Notes: generated by a model not told the origin, from the letters alone. 37,623 nt of DNA from AC-32 sp049644305 (GCA_049644305.1 JBARRQ010000142.1:1-37623); one strand, 5' to 3'; numbered from the stretch's first letter, positions 8,107 to 16,464 are shown. A program made the numbers and translations.

Positions 8107-9209
8107 CCCGGCGGCGATCGTACGGCGTCCTTCGATTCGGCACGGGCGACCGCACCTTCGATGAGCCTAAGCCAGCGCCGGCCGAGAACCGCCTCGCTTG
8201 CGCGCTCTCGATAGACGGCCTGACCTCCTTCGCTGAGCGTGTGGGCCAGCGCGGGTTCGGCTGCGATGCGGCGCAGCGCGGCGGCCAGTGCATGGGGATC
8301 GCCGGGCGGCACGAGCAGCGCGCTTTGGTCGTGCACGAGCAGCTCGCGGGCAGCGGGGGTGTCGGCCGTGACGAGCGGCGTGCCGCAGGCGAGTGCCTGG
8401 AACGCCTTGTTGGGGATCACCCGCTGCGCCTTGGCGGAGGTGCCGAAGATCCCGAGCGCGCAACCGGCCTGCCGCAGCTCGTCCGGCAGCCGCTCGTACT
8501 CGACCCAACGGATCCACTCGACGTTCGCAGGCCGGTTGTCGAGGAGTGGCTCGAGTTGCCCGCTGCCGACAACGCGGACAGGGAGCTCCGGCGCCGCGCG
8601 CGCTGCGGCGAGGATGGTCTCGACTCCGTGCAGGGGAATCAGCTTGCCGACGAACAGGCAGTCGAATTGCTCGCGTCGCGTCCAGCCCGGACGGAAGATT
8701 CGCTCTTCGGCCCCGACGAAACAGACCTCGATGCGGTCGGCCGGCAGGTGGCCCAGAGAGGCGAAGTGACGCCCATTCGCCTCGGTGTCTGCAACGACGA
8801 GGTCCGCAGCCTCGAACGCACGCCGGTCGATCGTCGCGAGCGCGCGGGCTGCGGGCGAGCCCGGCCGGAAGCGCTTCCGATCGGCGACGAACGTGTCGGC
8901 CAGCGAGACGAGCGGGTTGAAGATCACCGGCCGCGCTCCGGCGGCTCGGCGGGCCGCGGGCAGATCGAGGTGCCCTGGATAGCCTACGACGAGAGCGTCG
9001 AACGCGGCAGTTGGCTTTCGCAACAGACGGAGCTCGGCGAGCGCCAGGCGGACAGCCGTGCCGGCTCCGGCCCGCCAGCTCTGTCTGCGACCTTCCCAGA
9101 CGCCGACATGGTGTTCGAGGACCTCGACCCCTGCGCCCCGCAGGCAGGAGATCACCTGAGCGTTGCGCGGATAGTCGCGCTCGTACGTGCCGAAGTAGAG
9201 AACTCGCAT
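8103..9209 (-). CDS. Glycosyltransferase family 4-like protein
   Basis: A 368-residue cytoplasmic GT-B glycosyltransferase. The N-terminal half starts MRVLYFGTYERDYPRN with a Rossmann-type strand; the C-terminal donor domain has CLFVGKLIPLHGVETIL, the strand VRVVGSG, and the end motif AQRVIPNKAFQALACGTPLVTADTPAARELL. The E-x7-E retaining motif is modified: Lys-Ala-Phe-Gln replaces the usual first glutamate region (PNKAFQALA). This is common in GT4 relatives but worth noting. It probably adds a sugar from a nucleotide donor to a lipid carrier. The stop overlaps the DUF2079 gene start by 4 bases; a gap of 116 bases separates it from the GT2 gene upstream. Confidence 0.88.
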   Translation of the reverse strand: MRVLYFGTYERDYPRNAQVISCLRGAGVEVLEHHVGVWEGRRQSWRAGAGTAVRLALAELRLLRKPTAAFDALVVGYPGHLDLPAARRAAGARPVIFNPLVSLADTFVADRKRFRPGSPAARALATIDRRAFEAADLVVADTEANGRHFASLGHLPADRIEVCFVGAEERIFRPGWTRREQFDCLFVGKLIPLHGVETILAAARAAPELPVRVVGSGQLEPLLDNRPANVEWIRWVEYERLPDELRQAGCALGIFGTSAKAQRVIPNKAFQALACGTPLVTADTPAARELLVHDQSALLVPPGDPHALAAALRRIAAEPALAHTLSEGGQAVYRERASEAVLGRRWLRLIEGAVARAESKDAVRSPPG

Positions 9210-9325
9210 CAGCGGCTTGCCGGAGGGTCCCCTAATTCAGGCGCGCCCGGCCTCCTCCCCGCTGCGAGCGTAACGAGGAACTGCGCACGAGTGTGTGACG
9301 GCCCTGTGACGAATGTGGGCCGGTG

Positions 9326-10264
9326 CTAGGAGAGAATCTCTTCGACGTGGAGCTCCGTTCGCTCCCGCGGTTCCGTGCGTTCTTCGTGCTGGGTCGTGAT
9401 CAGCTCGCTGATCAGGCCGAGCGAGAAGAACTGGAGGCCGACAACGACGAGCAGGACGCCGAGGATCAGCAACGGCCGCTGCCCGATCGCATGTCCCCCC
9501 AGCTTGAGCGCGGTCAGGTAGGCAAGGACGCCGACGCCGATCGCGCCCAGAAGCAGCCCGAGACCGCCGAACAGGTGGAGCGGCCGGTAGCGGTAGCGGC
9601 CGATGAAGGAGACCGTCAAGAGGTCGAGGAAGCCCCGCAGGTAGCGCTCGACGCCGTACCGCGAGCGGCCGTGCTCTCGTGGCCGATGGTTCACGGCCAG
9701 CTCGGCGATTCGGTGCCCGCGGTAGTGGGCGAGCACGGGGATGAAGCGGTGCAGCTCGCCGTAAAGCCGCAGGCCCTGAACGACCTCCGCGCGGTACGCC
9801 TTCAGCCCGCAGTTGAGATCGTGCAAGCGGAGACCGGAAACACGGCCGGTGACCCAGTTGAAGATCCACGACGGTGCCCTCCGGCTGAGCGGGTCCCGCC
9901 GGTGAGTCTTCCAACCGGAGACGAGGTCGAAGCCCTCCTCGAGCTTGGCGAGCAGGCGTGGGATCTCCGCCGGATCGTCCTGGAGGTCGGCGTCGATCGT
10001 GATTACGACGTCTCCCTCGACGTTCGCAAAGCCGGCGGCGAGGGCCGCGGCCTTGCCGAAATTGCGGCGCAGCCGGACGACGCGGACGTTGCCCTGGCTG
10101 TTGTGCAACCGGGTCAGAGCGGCGAACGACCCGTCCGTGGAGCCGTCGTCGACGAAGACCACCTCCCAGGGCTGTCCTAGCGGCTCGAGGGCGGCCTGGA
10201 GCTCATCGAAGAGGAGCGCGATTGTTCGCTCCTCATCGTGGACAGGTACGACGACGGAGATCAC
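9326..10264 (-). CDS. Polyprenyl-phosphate glycosyltransferase, GT2 (dolichol-phosphate mannosyltransferase-like)
   Basis: A 312-residue GT2 enzyme. GTG 10264 opens directly on VISVVVPVHDEERTI. Then come VDDGSTDGS (nucleotide-sugar site), DADLQDDPAEIP (the metal-binding DxD region) and NCGLKAYR. Two C-terminal membrane helices (about 225-285) match the DPM1/ArnC/GtrB arrangement. It should transfer a sugar from a nucleotide donor to polyprenyl phosphate on the cytoplasmic side, supplying GT-C enzymes such as the PIG-V-like and DUF2079 proteins. A TAGGCT box ends 8 bases before the GTG, and no Shine-Dalgarno sequence is visible, which suggests a leaderless mRNA. The gene is divergent from moeA across 42 bases. 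Confidence 0.92.
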   Translation of the reverse strand: MISVVVPVHDEERTIALLFDELQAALEPLGQPWEVVFVDDGSTDGSFAALTRLHNSQGNVRVVRLRRNFGKAAALAAGFANVEGDVVITIDADLQDDPAEIPRLLAKLEEGFDLVSGWKTHRRDPLSRRAPSWIFNWVTGRVSGLRLHDLNCGLKAYRAEVVQGLRLYGELHRFIPVLAHYRGHRIAELAVNHRPREHGRSRYGVERYLRGFLDLLTVSFIGRYRYRPLHLFGGLGLLLGAIGVGVLAYLTALKLGGHAIGQRPLLILGVLLVVVGLQFFSLGLISELITTQHEERTEPRERTELHVEEILS

Positions 10265-10272
10265 GGCGGCTG

Positions 10273-10278
10273 AGCCTA
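10273..10278 (-). promoter_or_regulatory. Predicted -10 box (TAGGCT) of the GT2 gene
   Basis: The minus strand reads TAGGCT, then 8 bases, then the GTG start at 10264. The spacing places the transcription start at or beside the start codon, so the message is probably leaderless. No clear -35 box is seen. Confidence 0.5.
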
Positions 10279-10289
10279 TCCTCGCCGCG

Positions 10290-10295
10290 TAGCGT
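10290..10295 (+). promoter_or_regulatory. Predicted -10 box (TAGCGT) of moeA
   Basis: TAGCGT lies 11 bases before the moeA ATG at 10307. No Shine-Dalgarno sequence intervenes, so the 5' leader would be a few bases at most. It sits back to back with the GT2 -10 box in a 42-base divergent spacer. Confidence 0.45.
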
Positions 10296-10306
10296 ATGCG
10301 CCGGTC

Positions 10307-11503
10307 ATGGCCGAGCTGCTGATGGTCGAAGAGGCCCAGCGCCTCATCCTCGAGCGAGTTCGCCCGCTCGGGTCGGAGCGTGTTCCGATCGAACGTGCGA
10401 GCGGCCGCATCCTGGCCGAGGCGGCTCGGGCGGCAGTCGACCTCCCGCCGTTTCCGAGCTCGGCGATGGACGGCTTCGCGCTCCGGTCCGCGGACACGCC
10501 CGGCGAGCTGCCGGTCGTCGCTCGTATCGCCGCCGGCGTTCCGGCGCCACGCGAACTTCGTTCCGGCGAGGCGATGGCGATTGCCACCGGAGGGGTCGTC
10601 CCCGAGGGCGCTGATGCCGTCATCCCCTTCGAGGATGTTGTCGAACATGACAACAACATCCAGGTTCGCGACGCGGTGGCTCCGGGGGCCAGTGTTCGTC
10701 CTCGCGGCGGCGACGCTCATGCCGGGGACACCGTTGTTCCGGCCGGCGCTCGACTCGGTCCTGCTCAGCTGGGCGCGCTGGCTGCCGCGGGCGTGGGAGA
10801 GGTCGCCTGCGGCGCTCGGCCGCGGGCCTCCGTGCTGACAACGGGAACCGAGCTCCGGCGACCTGGCGAACCTCTCGGTCCCGGCGAGGTCTACGAGGCC
10901 AACGGAGTGCTTCTCAGCGCTCAGCTGGCTTCGGCGGGCGCAGAGGTCGAGCGGCTGGCACCCGTGGCGGACGACGAAGATGCGCACCGCGGCGCGCTGG
11001 CGCGCGGGCTCGAGTCCGACCTGCTCGTGACTTCGGGAGGGGTGTCCGTGGGGCCGCACGACCTCGTTCGTCGCGTCGAGGCCGAGCTCGGAGTCGAGGA
11101 GGTGTTCTGGCGCGTGGCGGTCAAGCCCGGCAAGCCGGTCTCGTTCGGCTTCCGCGGGCACACGCTCGTCTTCGGCTTGCCCGGAAACCCAGTGTCGTCA
11201 CTGGTCGGCTTCGAGCTGTTCGTGCGTCCGGCGGTACTGGCGCTCCAGGGCCACGCGGCCCCGCTTCCCGCATTCGAGCCGGGGCGGCTTGCGGTTGCCA
11301 TAAAGCGAAACGCCCGCAGGGACGAGCTTGTTCGCGCGCGTTCGCGGGCAGCTGATGACGGCACCGTCCTGCTCGAGCCACTCGCCGGCCAGGACTCTCA
11401 CATGATCGTCCGGGCGGCCGCGGCCGACACACTCGTCCTCCTTCCGCGCGGCGACGGCGAGCTGGCGGCCGGCGCGCCCGTCCGCTACCTCCGTCTTTCC
11501 TAG
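10307..11503 (+). CDS. moeA: Molybdopterin molybdenumtransferase MoeA
   Basis: A 398-residue full-length MoeA. It inserts molybdate into adenylylated molybdopterin to form the molybdenum cofactor. Visible landmarks are PFPSSAMDGFAL near residue 50, ATGGVVPEGADAVIPFED near 95, the MogA-like domain with TTGTEL and EVYEANGVLL, TSGGVSVGPHD near 240, and GLPGNPVSSLVGFELFVRP near 290, then the small C-terminal beta domain. moaC and mogA of the same pathway lie about 14 kb away at 24667-25583. The stop TAG is part of the CTAG that begins palindromic element A. The gene converges on the sortase gene, whose stop uses the CTAG at the other end of the element. Confidence 0.97.
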   Translation: MAELLMVEEAQRLILERVRPLGSERVPIERASGRILAEAARAAVDLPPFPSSAMDGFALRSADTPGELPVVARIAAGVPAPRELRSGEAMAIATGGVVPEGADAVIPFEDVVEHDNNIQVRDAVAPGASVRPRGGDAHAGDTVVPAGARLGPAQLGALAAAGVGEVACGARPRASVLTTGTELRRPGEPLGPGEVYEANGVLLSAQLASAGAEVERLAPVADDEDAHRGALARGLESDLLVTSGGVSVGPHDLVRRVEAELGVEEVFWRVAVKPGKPVSFGFRGHTLVFGLPGNPVSSLVGFELFVRPAVLALQGHAAPLPAFEPGRLAVAIKRNARRDELVRARSRAADDGTVLLEPLAGQDSHMIVRAAAADTLVLLPRGDGELAAGAPVRYLRLS

Positions 11504-11668
11504 GAGGGTTTGGCGAAACCTCGTCTGTGCCATCGGGCCGCGCTGTCCGCCCCGAGGCGGCGTCCTCGGTCGTCCCTGTAGTTATCCACTACAGGGACTC
11601 CCTGCGTCCTTGCCTCGGAACGGCCATCGCACCCCGCCGACGAGCGAAGTTCCGCCAAACCCTCCTAG
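11500..11668. mobile_element. Palindromic repeat element A (169 bp, MITE-like)
   Basis: Both ends carry a 24-base inverted repeat starting CTAGGAGGGTTTGGCG (left 11500-11523, right 11645-11668 reversed) that matches at 22 of 24 positions. The interior of about 120 bases has no gene; it contains a 10-bp perfect hairpin and smaller stems (CCGAGG/CCTCGG at 11552-11569). The left arm plus flanking bases matches the right arm of element B at 28 of 31 positions, and the right arm matches B's left arm at 26 of 27. CTAG at both ends looks like a target-site duplication, as in IS5-type elements; this family link is inference. The element separates the convergent moeA and sortase genes and gives each its TAG stop. 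Confidence 0.65.
11572..11598. terminator. Perfect 10-bp hairpin inside element A
   Basis: GTCCCTGTAG (11572-11581), a 7-base loop, then CTACAGGGAC (11589-11598). There is no T-run on either side. Lying between two convergent genes, it could end transcription from both sides or serve as a recognition structure of the mobile element. The sequence cannot separate these roles. Confidence 0.4.
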
Positions 11669-12396
11669 CCCTGCGACGAGGCGAGCGGAGCCGCGGCCAG
11701 GGTCGTCGAAGGTGGCGTGAAGGCGCGCCCTCCGCGAAGCTCGACCCGGACGAGCCGCCCGTAGGCGATGTAGCGATGTGAGGCGAAGAAACGGGGATGG
11801 CACGCCTGAAGCGCGACCACCTCGCGTCCGTGGGATCTCAGGACGGCGAGGTCGTCCGCGGGAACGACGATGTGGCGGAAGATGCTGTAGCGAAAGGTCC
11901 CGTATGGAACTTCGAGCGTGACGGAGTCACCTGTTCGGAGGGAGTCGATGCTCGCGAACGGCGCGAGGTAGGTCGTCCGGTGGCCGGCGATGTAGATGAG
12001 CTGGCCCTCCCCGGGCATGTAGGTCCGAAGATCGCGCCCAGGGCCCTTCGTGAGAGAGTCGTGATCGGTTCCGTTCACGAGGATCATGTTGAGACCGAGG
12101 CGTGGAACGCGGATCCGACCGATCGCCTCGCCTCGTCGCGAGTCGATGCGGTAGCGCCGGGCTTCGCGTGCCACGATCCGCAGAGAGGCCGCAAGCGAGT
12201 TGTCCGAGCGGGAGCTACGCAGCGGCCGGTAGGCGGCGAAGCGGTGGTCGTAGCTGCGCGTGAGCTGGTGCTGCTTCCAATGCGTGTAGAGCGCGGTAAA
12301 TGGGTCCTGCCAGCGCCAGACCACCACCGCCCAGACGAGGACCAGCACGCCCGCTGCCGCCAGGGACGTCCCAGTAATCCTCAGCATGCGTCTCAC
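11665..12396 (-). CDS. Sortase (class D/E-like transpeptidase)
   Basis: A 243-residue sortase. The N-terminus is a signal-anchor helix (about 9-28). The catalytic domain has GRIRVPRLGLNMILVNGTD, IYIAGHRTTYLAPFASID with His139, LQACHPRF with Cys199, and the downstream SHRYIAYGR with Arg208. His-Cys-Arg are all present, although the motif before Cys is ALQAC rather than TLxTC. It should join sorting-signal proteins to the wall or to each other; no LPxTG-type substrate is in the window. GTG 12396 is chosen for its GGAGG box 7 bases upstream. GTG 12402, which overlaps the peptidase stop as GTGA, and ATG 12387 are alternatives. The stop TAG lies in the right CTAG of element A. Confidence 0.9.
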   Translation of the reverse strand: MRRMLRITGTSLAAAGVLVLVWAVVVWRWQDPFTALYTHWKQHQLTRSYDHRFAAYRPLRSSRSDNSLAASLRIVAREARRYRIDSRRGEAIGRIRVPRLGLNMILVNGTDHDSLTKGPGRDLRTYMPGEGQLIYIAGHRTTYLAPFASIDSLRTGDSVTLEVPYGTFRYSIFRHIVVPADDLAVLRSHGREVVALQACHPRFFASHRYIAYGRLVRVELRGGRAFTPPSTTLAAAPLASSQG

Positions 12397-12398
12397 GT

Positions 12399-14285
12399 TC
12401 ACCCCTCCAACGCCTTCCGCTCCGCCCCGGATGCTCGTCTCCGTGCTCTCACTGTAAGCACGACACGCCTGACCGTCTCCCTGATCGGCCCGCGCGGCGG
12501 GCGCTCGGCCGCGCTGGGGTAGGGCGCGTAGCGGCCCGCGGCGAGGGCGGCGATCTGGCCGGCGGCGGCGAGCCAGGCGACTCCGATCACGACCGATGGG
12601 AGCCGGACATATCCGGTCGCCGTCAGCTCGGCGAGGTACCAGGGCGCGTCGAGCTGGAGGCCGTAACGCCAGGCGAGCGACCCGAGCAGCATCAAGGGGC
12701 CGAGGAATCCGGCTGCGAGCAAGGCCGCGCGGTGCCAGAGCGGCCGCGCTCGAAATTGCGGCAACCAGAGCCATACGTGGAGGGAAGGCAGGAGGAAGAG
12801 GAGCGCGAAGGCGTTTGTTGCCACAACGAGCAACGCAACGACTCCGAGCGCGAGAAGGACAGCGACCGCGCCTGCAAGCTCCTCAGACGACGAGACTGCG
12901 CGCCGGGGCAAGAGCCGCTCTCGCGCGACGAGCCAACCGAGCCCGCTCAGCAGCGCGAGGCCGGCCAGGCCGATCACGGGCCAGTGGGTGCCGGGCGAGG
13001 CGCTGAGCGGAAGCGGCACCGCCGGCGCTCGCGGCCAGACCCCGGCGAGGGCGAAGAGCTCGAAGACCGCGGCCGTCCAGAGCCAGAACCCGACTCGACT
13101 CCTGTAGCTGCGGAGGGCAGGCGTGAGCGGTATGTGTCTGCGGCGGCAATGGGCGAAGAGGTCGACCGCGGCGAGGAGGAACGGCGCCAATGCGGCGATG
13201 AGGACGAACTCGATCGCCCACCCCGGCAAGGTGCGCGGGCCGAAGTAGACGTAGCGCGCGGTGCCGGGGGCGAGCTCGACGCTCGAGTCGAGCCAGCTCA
13301 GGAGCTGCTGGGCGGCGCGGCCGAGTTGCGCGAACCGGGGAGCGTTGAGCCGGTCGACCTGATCGGAGAACCCTGCGGGAGGCCGCTCGCCGGCGCTTGT
13401 CAGGGTGAGCGCAGGAACGTCGTGGGCCAGGAGCGGGCCCTGCTCGTAGAGGCTGAACGGGAAGGCGAGATCGATCAGCTGTCCGAGGACGGAGGCGCGC
13501 GCGGGCCGTCTGCCGGCTTGGTCGTATACGCGCTGAGCTGCTGTCTCGACGATTCCAGGCGAGGCCAACCGGGGCTCCCACCCTGTCAGTACGAGCCGAG
13601 GAGGACCGCGCCCGGCGAGAGCCGTGAGGTCGATCACGGCGAGAACCTCGTTCCGCTGAGTCTGCGCGAATCGGCGGGCGCCGAGAGCACCGAAGGCACC
13701 GCCGTCGGTGGCGACGAACTCGAGCGTGTGCAGCGGGCTCAAGGCGCGCGCTCCCGGGGCCGCTACGGGAGTGCCGTAGGAGCGCGCGAGCTGGATCAGC
13801 GCAGCGATTCCGGTGGCGTTGTCGTTGGCGCCCGGCCCACTGCCGTCATCGTCCCGGTGAGCCATGACGACGATTTCTGAAGGAAGACGGCCCGGAACCG
13901 TGACGTCCTGGTTCACCAGCGTCTCGCGACCGCGGCCCGGGAGGCGAGCCTGGAAGCGGTCCGAGACGACCTTGAGGCCGTAGGGCGCGAGCTGGCTTGC
14001 AAACCATTGAGCCGCACCGGCCGCTCCCGCTGTGCCCGGGGCGCGGTCCGGGTAGGTCTGGGAGAGCTCGGTGGCGAGCGCCAGTGCTCCGGCCTTGTCG
14101 AAGGCGGCCGGCAGTGCCGGCTGCGGTGCCGGTAGCGGATTCGCCTTGCGTACGCTAAACGCGGCGATTAGAAGAGGGATGCTGACGAGCAGCCAGGTTC
14201 CGCGGTAGAGGCGTCCGTTGACGGGGCGCTCGAGTGAGCCGGGCCGCGGCCGGCGCCGCGCAGAACGAGACGGGAGCGCCGCCAT
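12399..14285 (-). CDS. M28-peptidase-like membrane protein with degenerate active site
   Basis: A protein of 628 residues: signal-anchor helix (about 30-45), an extracellular M28-like domain (60-350), then about seven membrane helices. The M28 region keeps VVMAHRDDDGSG with His143 and Asp145, and GANDNATG with Asp155, both usual zinc-ligand sites. Where active M28 enzymes have a Glu-Glu pair (GAEELGLLGS type), this protein has ATDGGAFGALGA. The late conserved His also seems to be missing (AGFSDQVDRL). It may therefore bind ligand or act by a changed mechanism. ATG 14285 follows a TACTAT box by 9 bases. The stop overlaps the sortase gene, so the two may act together at the cell surface. Confidence 0.8.
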   Translation of the reverse strand: MAALPSRSARRRPRPGSLERPVNGRLYRGTWLLVSIPLLIAAFSVRKANPLPAPQPALPAAFDKAGALALATELSQTYPDRAPGTAGAAGAAQWFASQLAPYGLKVVSDRFQARLPGRGRETLVNQDVTVPGRLPSEIVVMAHRDDDGSGPGANDNATGIAALIQLARSYGTPVAAPGARALSPLHTLEFVATDGGAFGALGARRFAQTQRNEVLAVIDLTALAGRGPPRLVLTGWEPRLASPGIVETAAQRVYDQAGRRPARASVLGQLIDLAFPFSLYEQGPLLAHDVPALTLTSAGERPPAGFSDQVDRLNAPRFAQLGRAAQQLLSWLDSSVELAPGTARYVYFGPRTLPGWAIEFVLIAALAPFLLAAVDLFAHCRRRHIPLTPALRSYRSRVGFWLWTAAVFELFALAGVWPRAPAVPLPLSASPGTHWPVIGLAGLALLSGLGWLVARERLLPRRAVSSSEELAGAVAVLLALGVVALLVVATNAFALLFLLPSLHVWLWLPQFRARPLWHRAALLAAGFLGPLMLLGSLAWRYGLQLDAPWYLAELTATGYVRLPSVVIGVAWLAAAGQIAALAAGRYAPYPSAAERPPRGPIRETVRRVVLTVRARRRASGAERKALEG

Positions 14286-14293
14286 TGCGTGGC

Positions 14294-14300
14294 TATAGTA
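14294..14300. promoter_or_regulatory. Overlapping divergent -10 boxes for the M28-like and response regulator genes
   Basis: The 7 bases TATAGTA read as TATAGT (14294-14299) on plus and TACTAT (14295-14300) on minus. The plus box lies 15 bases before ATG 14315, with a GGGAG ribosome site between. The minus box lies 9 bases before ATG 14285 without a ribosome site. RNA polymerase should not serve both at once, so the two units may exclude each other. Confidence 0.5.
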
Positions 14301-14314
14301 GGTGGGAGAACCGC

Positions 14315-15034
14315 ATGCGCCGGCAGGCACTGCCGATGGCCGACTCCTCAACCATTCTGCTCGTAGACGACGAGGATGCTGTCCAGAAGCTCCTCGCCTA
14401 TCCGCTCGAACGAGACGGTTTCCGCGTCGTGCAGGCCCGCGACGGTGAAGAGGCGCTCGAGCGCTTCGACAAGGAGGAGCACGTCGACCTCGTGGTTCTC
14501 GACCTGATGTTGCCGAAGCTCGATGGGCTGGAGGTCTGTAAGCGCCTCCGCGCCACGAGCAGCGTGCCGATCATCATGCTCACGGCCCGCGACGACGAGC
14601 TCGACAAGGTGCTCGGGCTCGAGCTCGGCGCGGACGACTACATCACGAAGCCGTTCTCGATCCGGGAGTTTCGTAGCCGCGTGCGGGCGCTGTTGCGACG
14701 CGCGGCGGCGTCCCACGACGACGAGCACGCGGAAGAGCTGATCGAGACCGCGGGGTTGAAGATCGATCTCGCCCGGCGCGAGGTCGAGGTTCACGGCCGC
14801 CCTGTGCAGCTGACATACGTCGAGTTCGAGCTCTTGCGAACGCTCGCGTCACAGCCTGGCCGCGTGTACTCCCGGGAGCAGCTTCTTCGGGCTCTCTGGG
14901 GCGGCGCCGACTACCGGGAGCCCCGCACGATCGACGTTCACGTGCGTCATCTACGCGAGAAGCTGGAGGAGGATCCGCGTGAGCCCGAGTTCCTCCTGAC
15001 CGTTCGCGGCGTGGGGTACCGGTTCCGAAAGTGA
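14315..15034 (+). CDS. OmpR/PhoB-family response regulator
   Basis: A 239-residue DNA-binding response regulator. Receiver domain: acidic cluster VDDED at 17-21, phospho-acceptor Asp63 in VLDLMLPKLDG, Thr90 and Lys112 in TKPF. A winged-helix domain follows from about 140 (VHGRPVQLTYVEFELLRTLA, YSREQLLRALWG, RTIDVHVRHLREKLE, TVRGVGYRF). ATG 14315 has a GGGAG box at good distance; ATG 14336 is an internal alternative. The stop overlaps the kinase start as GTGA, so the pair is a classic two-component unit. Likely targets include the downstream HtrA gene or the divergent sortase operon, but no operator repeats were recognised. Confidence 0.95.
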   Translation: MRRQALPMADSSTILLVDDEDAVQKLLAYPLERDGFRVVQARDGEEALERFDKEEHVDLVVLDLMLPKLDGLEVCKRLRATSSVPIIMLTARDDELDKVLGLELGADDYITKPFSIREFRSRVRALLRRAAASHDDEHAEELIETAGLKIDLARREVEVHGRPVQLTYVEFELLRTLASQPGRVYSREQLLRALWGGADYREPRTIDVHVRHLREKLEEDPREPEFLLTVRGVGYRFRK

Positions 15035-16464
15035 CGCGCTTCTTCCGCAGCGTCGGCACGAGACTGAGCCTCGCGCTCTTCCTGGTCGTGGCGGTCGCCC
15101 TCGGCATCGTCTACATCGGCGTCATTCCGTCGCTCCAGAGCCGGCTCGTGCACACGCGTCTGGCGCAACTCGAGAGCGCCGCGCTCCAGCTTCGCCAGCG
15201 AGCCGCCAACGACACGCCTGCTTACCTCGACGACCTCGTCTCGGCTTCGCGAGACATCGGCGCTCGGGTCGTCGTCTTCCAGGCAAACCCGATCCCGGGT
15301 GGCGAAGCGGTCGGCGGGGGGATCGCCGACTCGAGCTCCAACGGCGCCGATATCACGAACGACCCCGTCGCGATCCGGGCACTCAGCACGGACCGGCTGC
15401 AGACAGGCACCGTCGTGCGAGGGGGTGAGAGCTACGCCGAAGCGGCCGTTCCTTACTCGAACGGGGGCTACGTCCTCCTGTTGAGCAACTCGCTCGAGAG
15501 CCAGCTCGGGAGCGTGCAGCTCGTCAAGCATCGCTTGCTCATCGCCGCGGGGATCGCGCTGCTGATCGCACTCCTGCTCGGCTACGGCGGCGCCCGGGTC
15601 TTCGCCAGGCGGATCCGCAGGCTCGAGCGTGCGGCCGAGCGCATCGCCGGCGGGCGCTTCGACCAGCCCTTTAGCGATCGCGGCGGCGACGAGCTCGGCG
15701 ATCTTGCCGCTGCATTCGAGCGCATGCGCGTCCGTCTGGCCCAACTGGACAACGCACGGCGGGAATTCGTCGCCAACGCCTCGCACGAGCTCCGGACGCC
15801 GCTTTTCTCGCTTTCCGGCTTCCTCGAGCTGATGGACGACGAAGAGCTCGACGAGTCGACGCGCCTCGAGTTTCTCGATTCCATGCGGGAGCAGGTGACG
15901 CGCCTGACGAAGCTGGCCTCGGACCTGCTCGATCTCTCGCGCCTGGATGCGGGCCGTCTGACTGTCAGCCGCGAGCGAGTCGAGCTTGCGGAGCTGGGCG
16001 AAGACCTCCTCGAGGAGTTCGGGCCGTCGGCACGGGCAGGCGGACGCGTTCTCACGCTGGATGGGAGTGAACGGGTAATCGCGAGCGGAGACGAGCTGAG
16101 GACGCTGCAGATCGGGCGAATCCTGGTCGAGAACGCGCTGTCGCACACGCCGCCGGGCACGGAGGTGCGCGTGCGCGCGCTCACTCGTGGCGGCAGGGCC
16201 GTGCTGGAGGTCGAGGACGAAGGTGGCGGGATCCCGCGTGAGCAGCAGGAGCAGCTGTTCGAGCGCTTCTTCCGTTTGGACGGCACGCGCGCCTCGGGAA
16301 GCGGTCTCGGCCTCGCGATCGCGAAGGAGCTCGCCGAGCTGATGGACGGCGCGGTTGAAGTCGAGTCCCGGCCTGGCCTGACGGTCTTCTCCTTGACCCT
16401 TCCGCTCGCGCAGGATGAAGCCCGGCCGTTTTCACGGCAAAAGCCGGTTGGCGCAGGCGCCTAG
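15031..16464 (+). CDS. Membrane sensor histidine kinase
   Basis: A 477-residue HisKA-type kinase partnered with the upstream regulator. Two membrane helices (about 11-32 and 168-190) flank an extracellular sensor loop of about 135 residues. A HAMP linker (190-242) and the dimerisation helix with the H-box SHELRTP (His252) follow. The ATPase domain shows VENALSHTPPGTEV (N box), VEDEGGGIP (G1), FERFFR (F box) and GSGLGLAIAKEL (G2). All motifs are intact. Start is the GTG in the GTGA overlap. The stop TAG is the CTAG that begins element B. The sensed signal is unknown; the HtrA neighbour hints at envelope stress. Confidence 0.95.
   Translation: MTRFFRSVGTRLSLALFLVVAVALGIVYIGVIPSLQSRLVHTRLAQLESAALQLRQRAANDTPAYLDDLVSASRDIGARVVVFQANPIPGGEAVGGGIADSSSNGADITNDPVAIRALSTDRLQTGTVVRGGESYAEAAVPYSNGGYVLLLSNSLESQLGSVQLVKHRLLIAAGIALLIALLLGYGGARVFARRIRRLERAAERIAGGRFDQPFSDRGGDELGDLAAAFERMRVRLAQLDNARREFVANASHELRTPLFSLSGFLELMDDEELDESTRLEFLDSMREQVTRLTKLASDLLDLSRLDAGRLTVSRERVELAELGEDLLEEFGPSARAGGRVLTLDGSERVIASGDELRTLQIGRILVENALSHTPPGTEVRVRALTRGGRAVLEVEDEGGGIPREQQEQLFERFFRLDGTRASGSGLGLAIAKELAELMDGAVEVESRPGLTVFSLTLPLAQDEARPFSRQKPVGAGA

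Noticed and set aside
9299..9323. GGCC-rich inverted repeat after the GT2 stop as a terminator
   Set aside because: The stem is only about 6 bp with a 13-base loop and no T-run.
14947..16146. Long open minus-strand frame opposite the sensor kinase
   Set aside because: It lies wholly opposite a kinase with all motifs intact; its translation has no recognisable domain and reflects GC-rich third positions. Similar frames opposite treT (18254-19219), the cyclase (23293-24684) and the DUF2079 gene (7354-8214) were rejected likewise.
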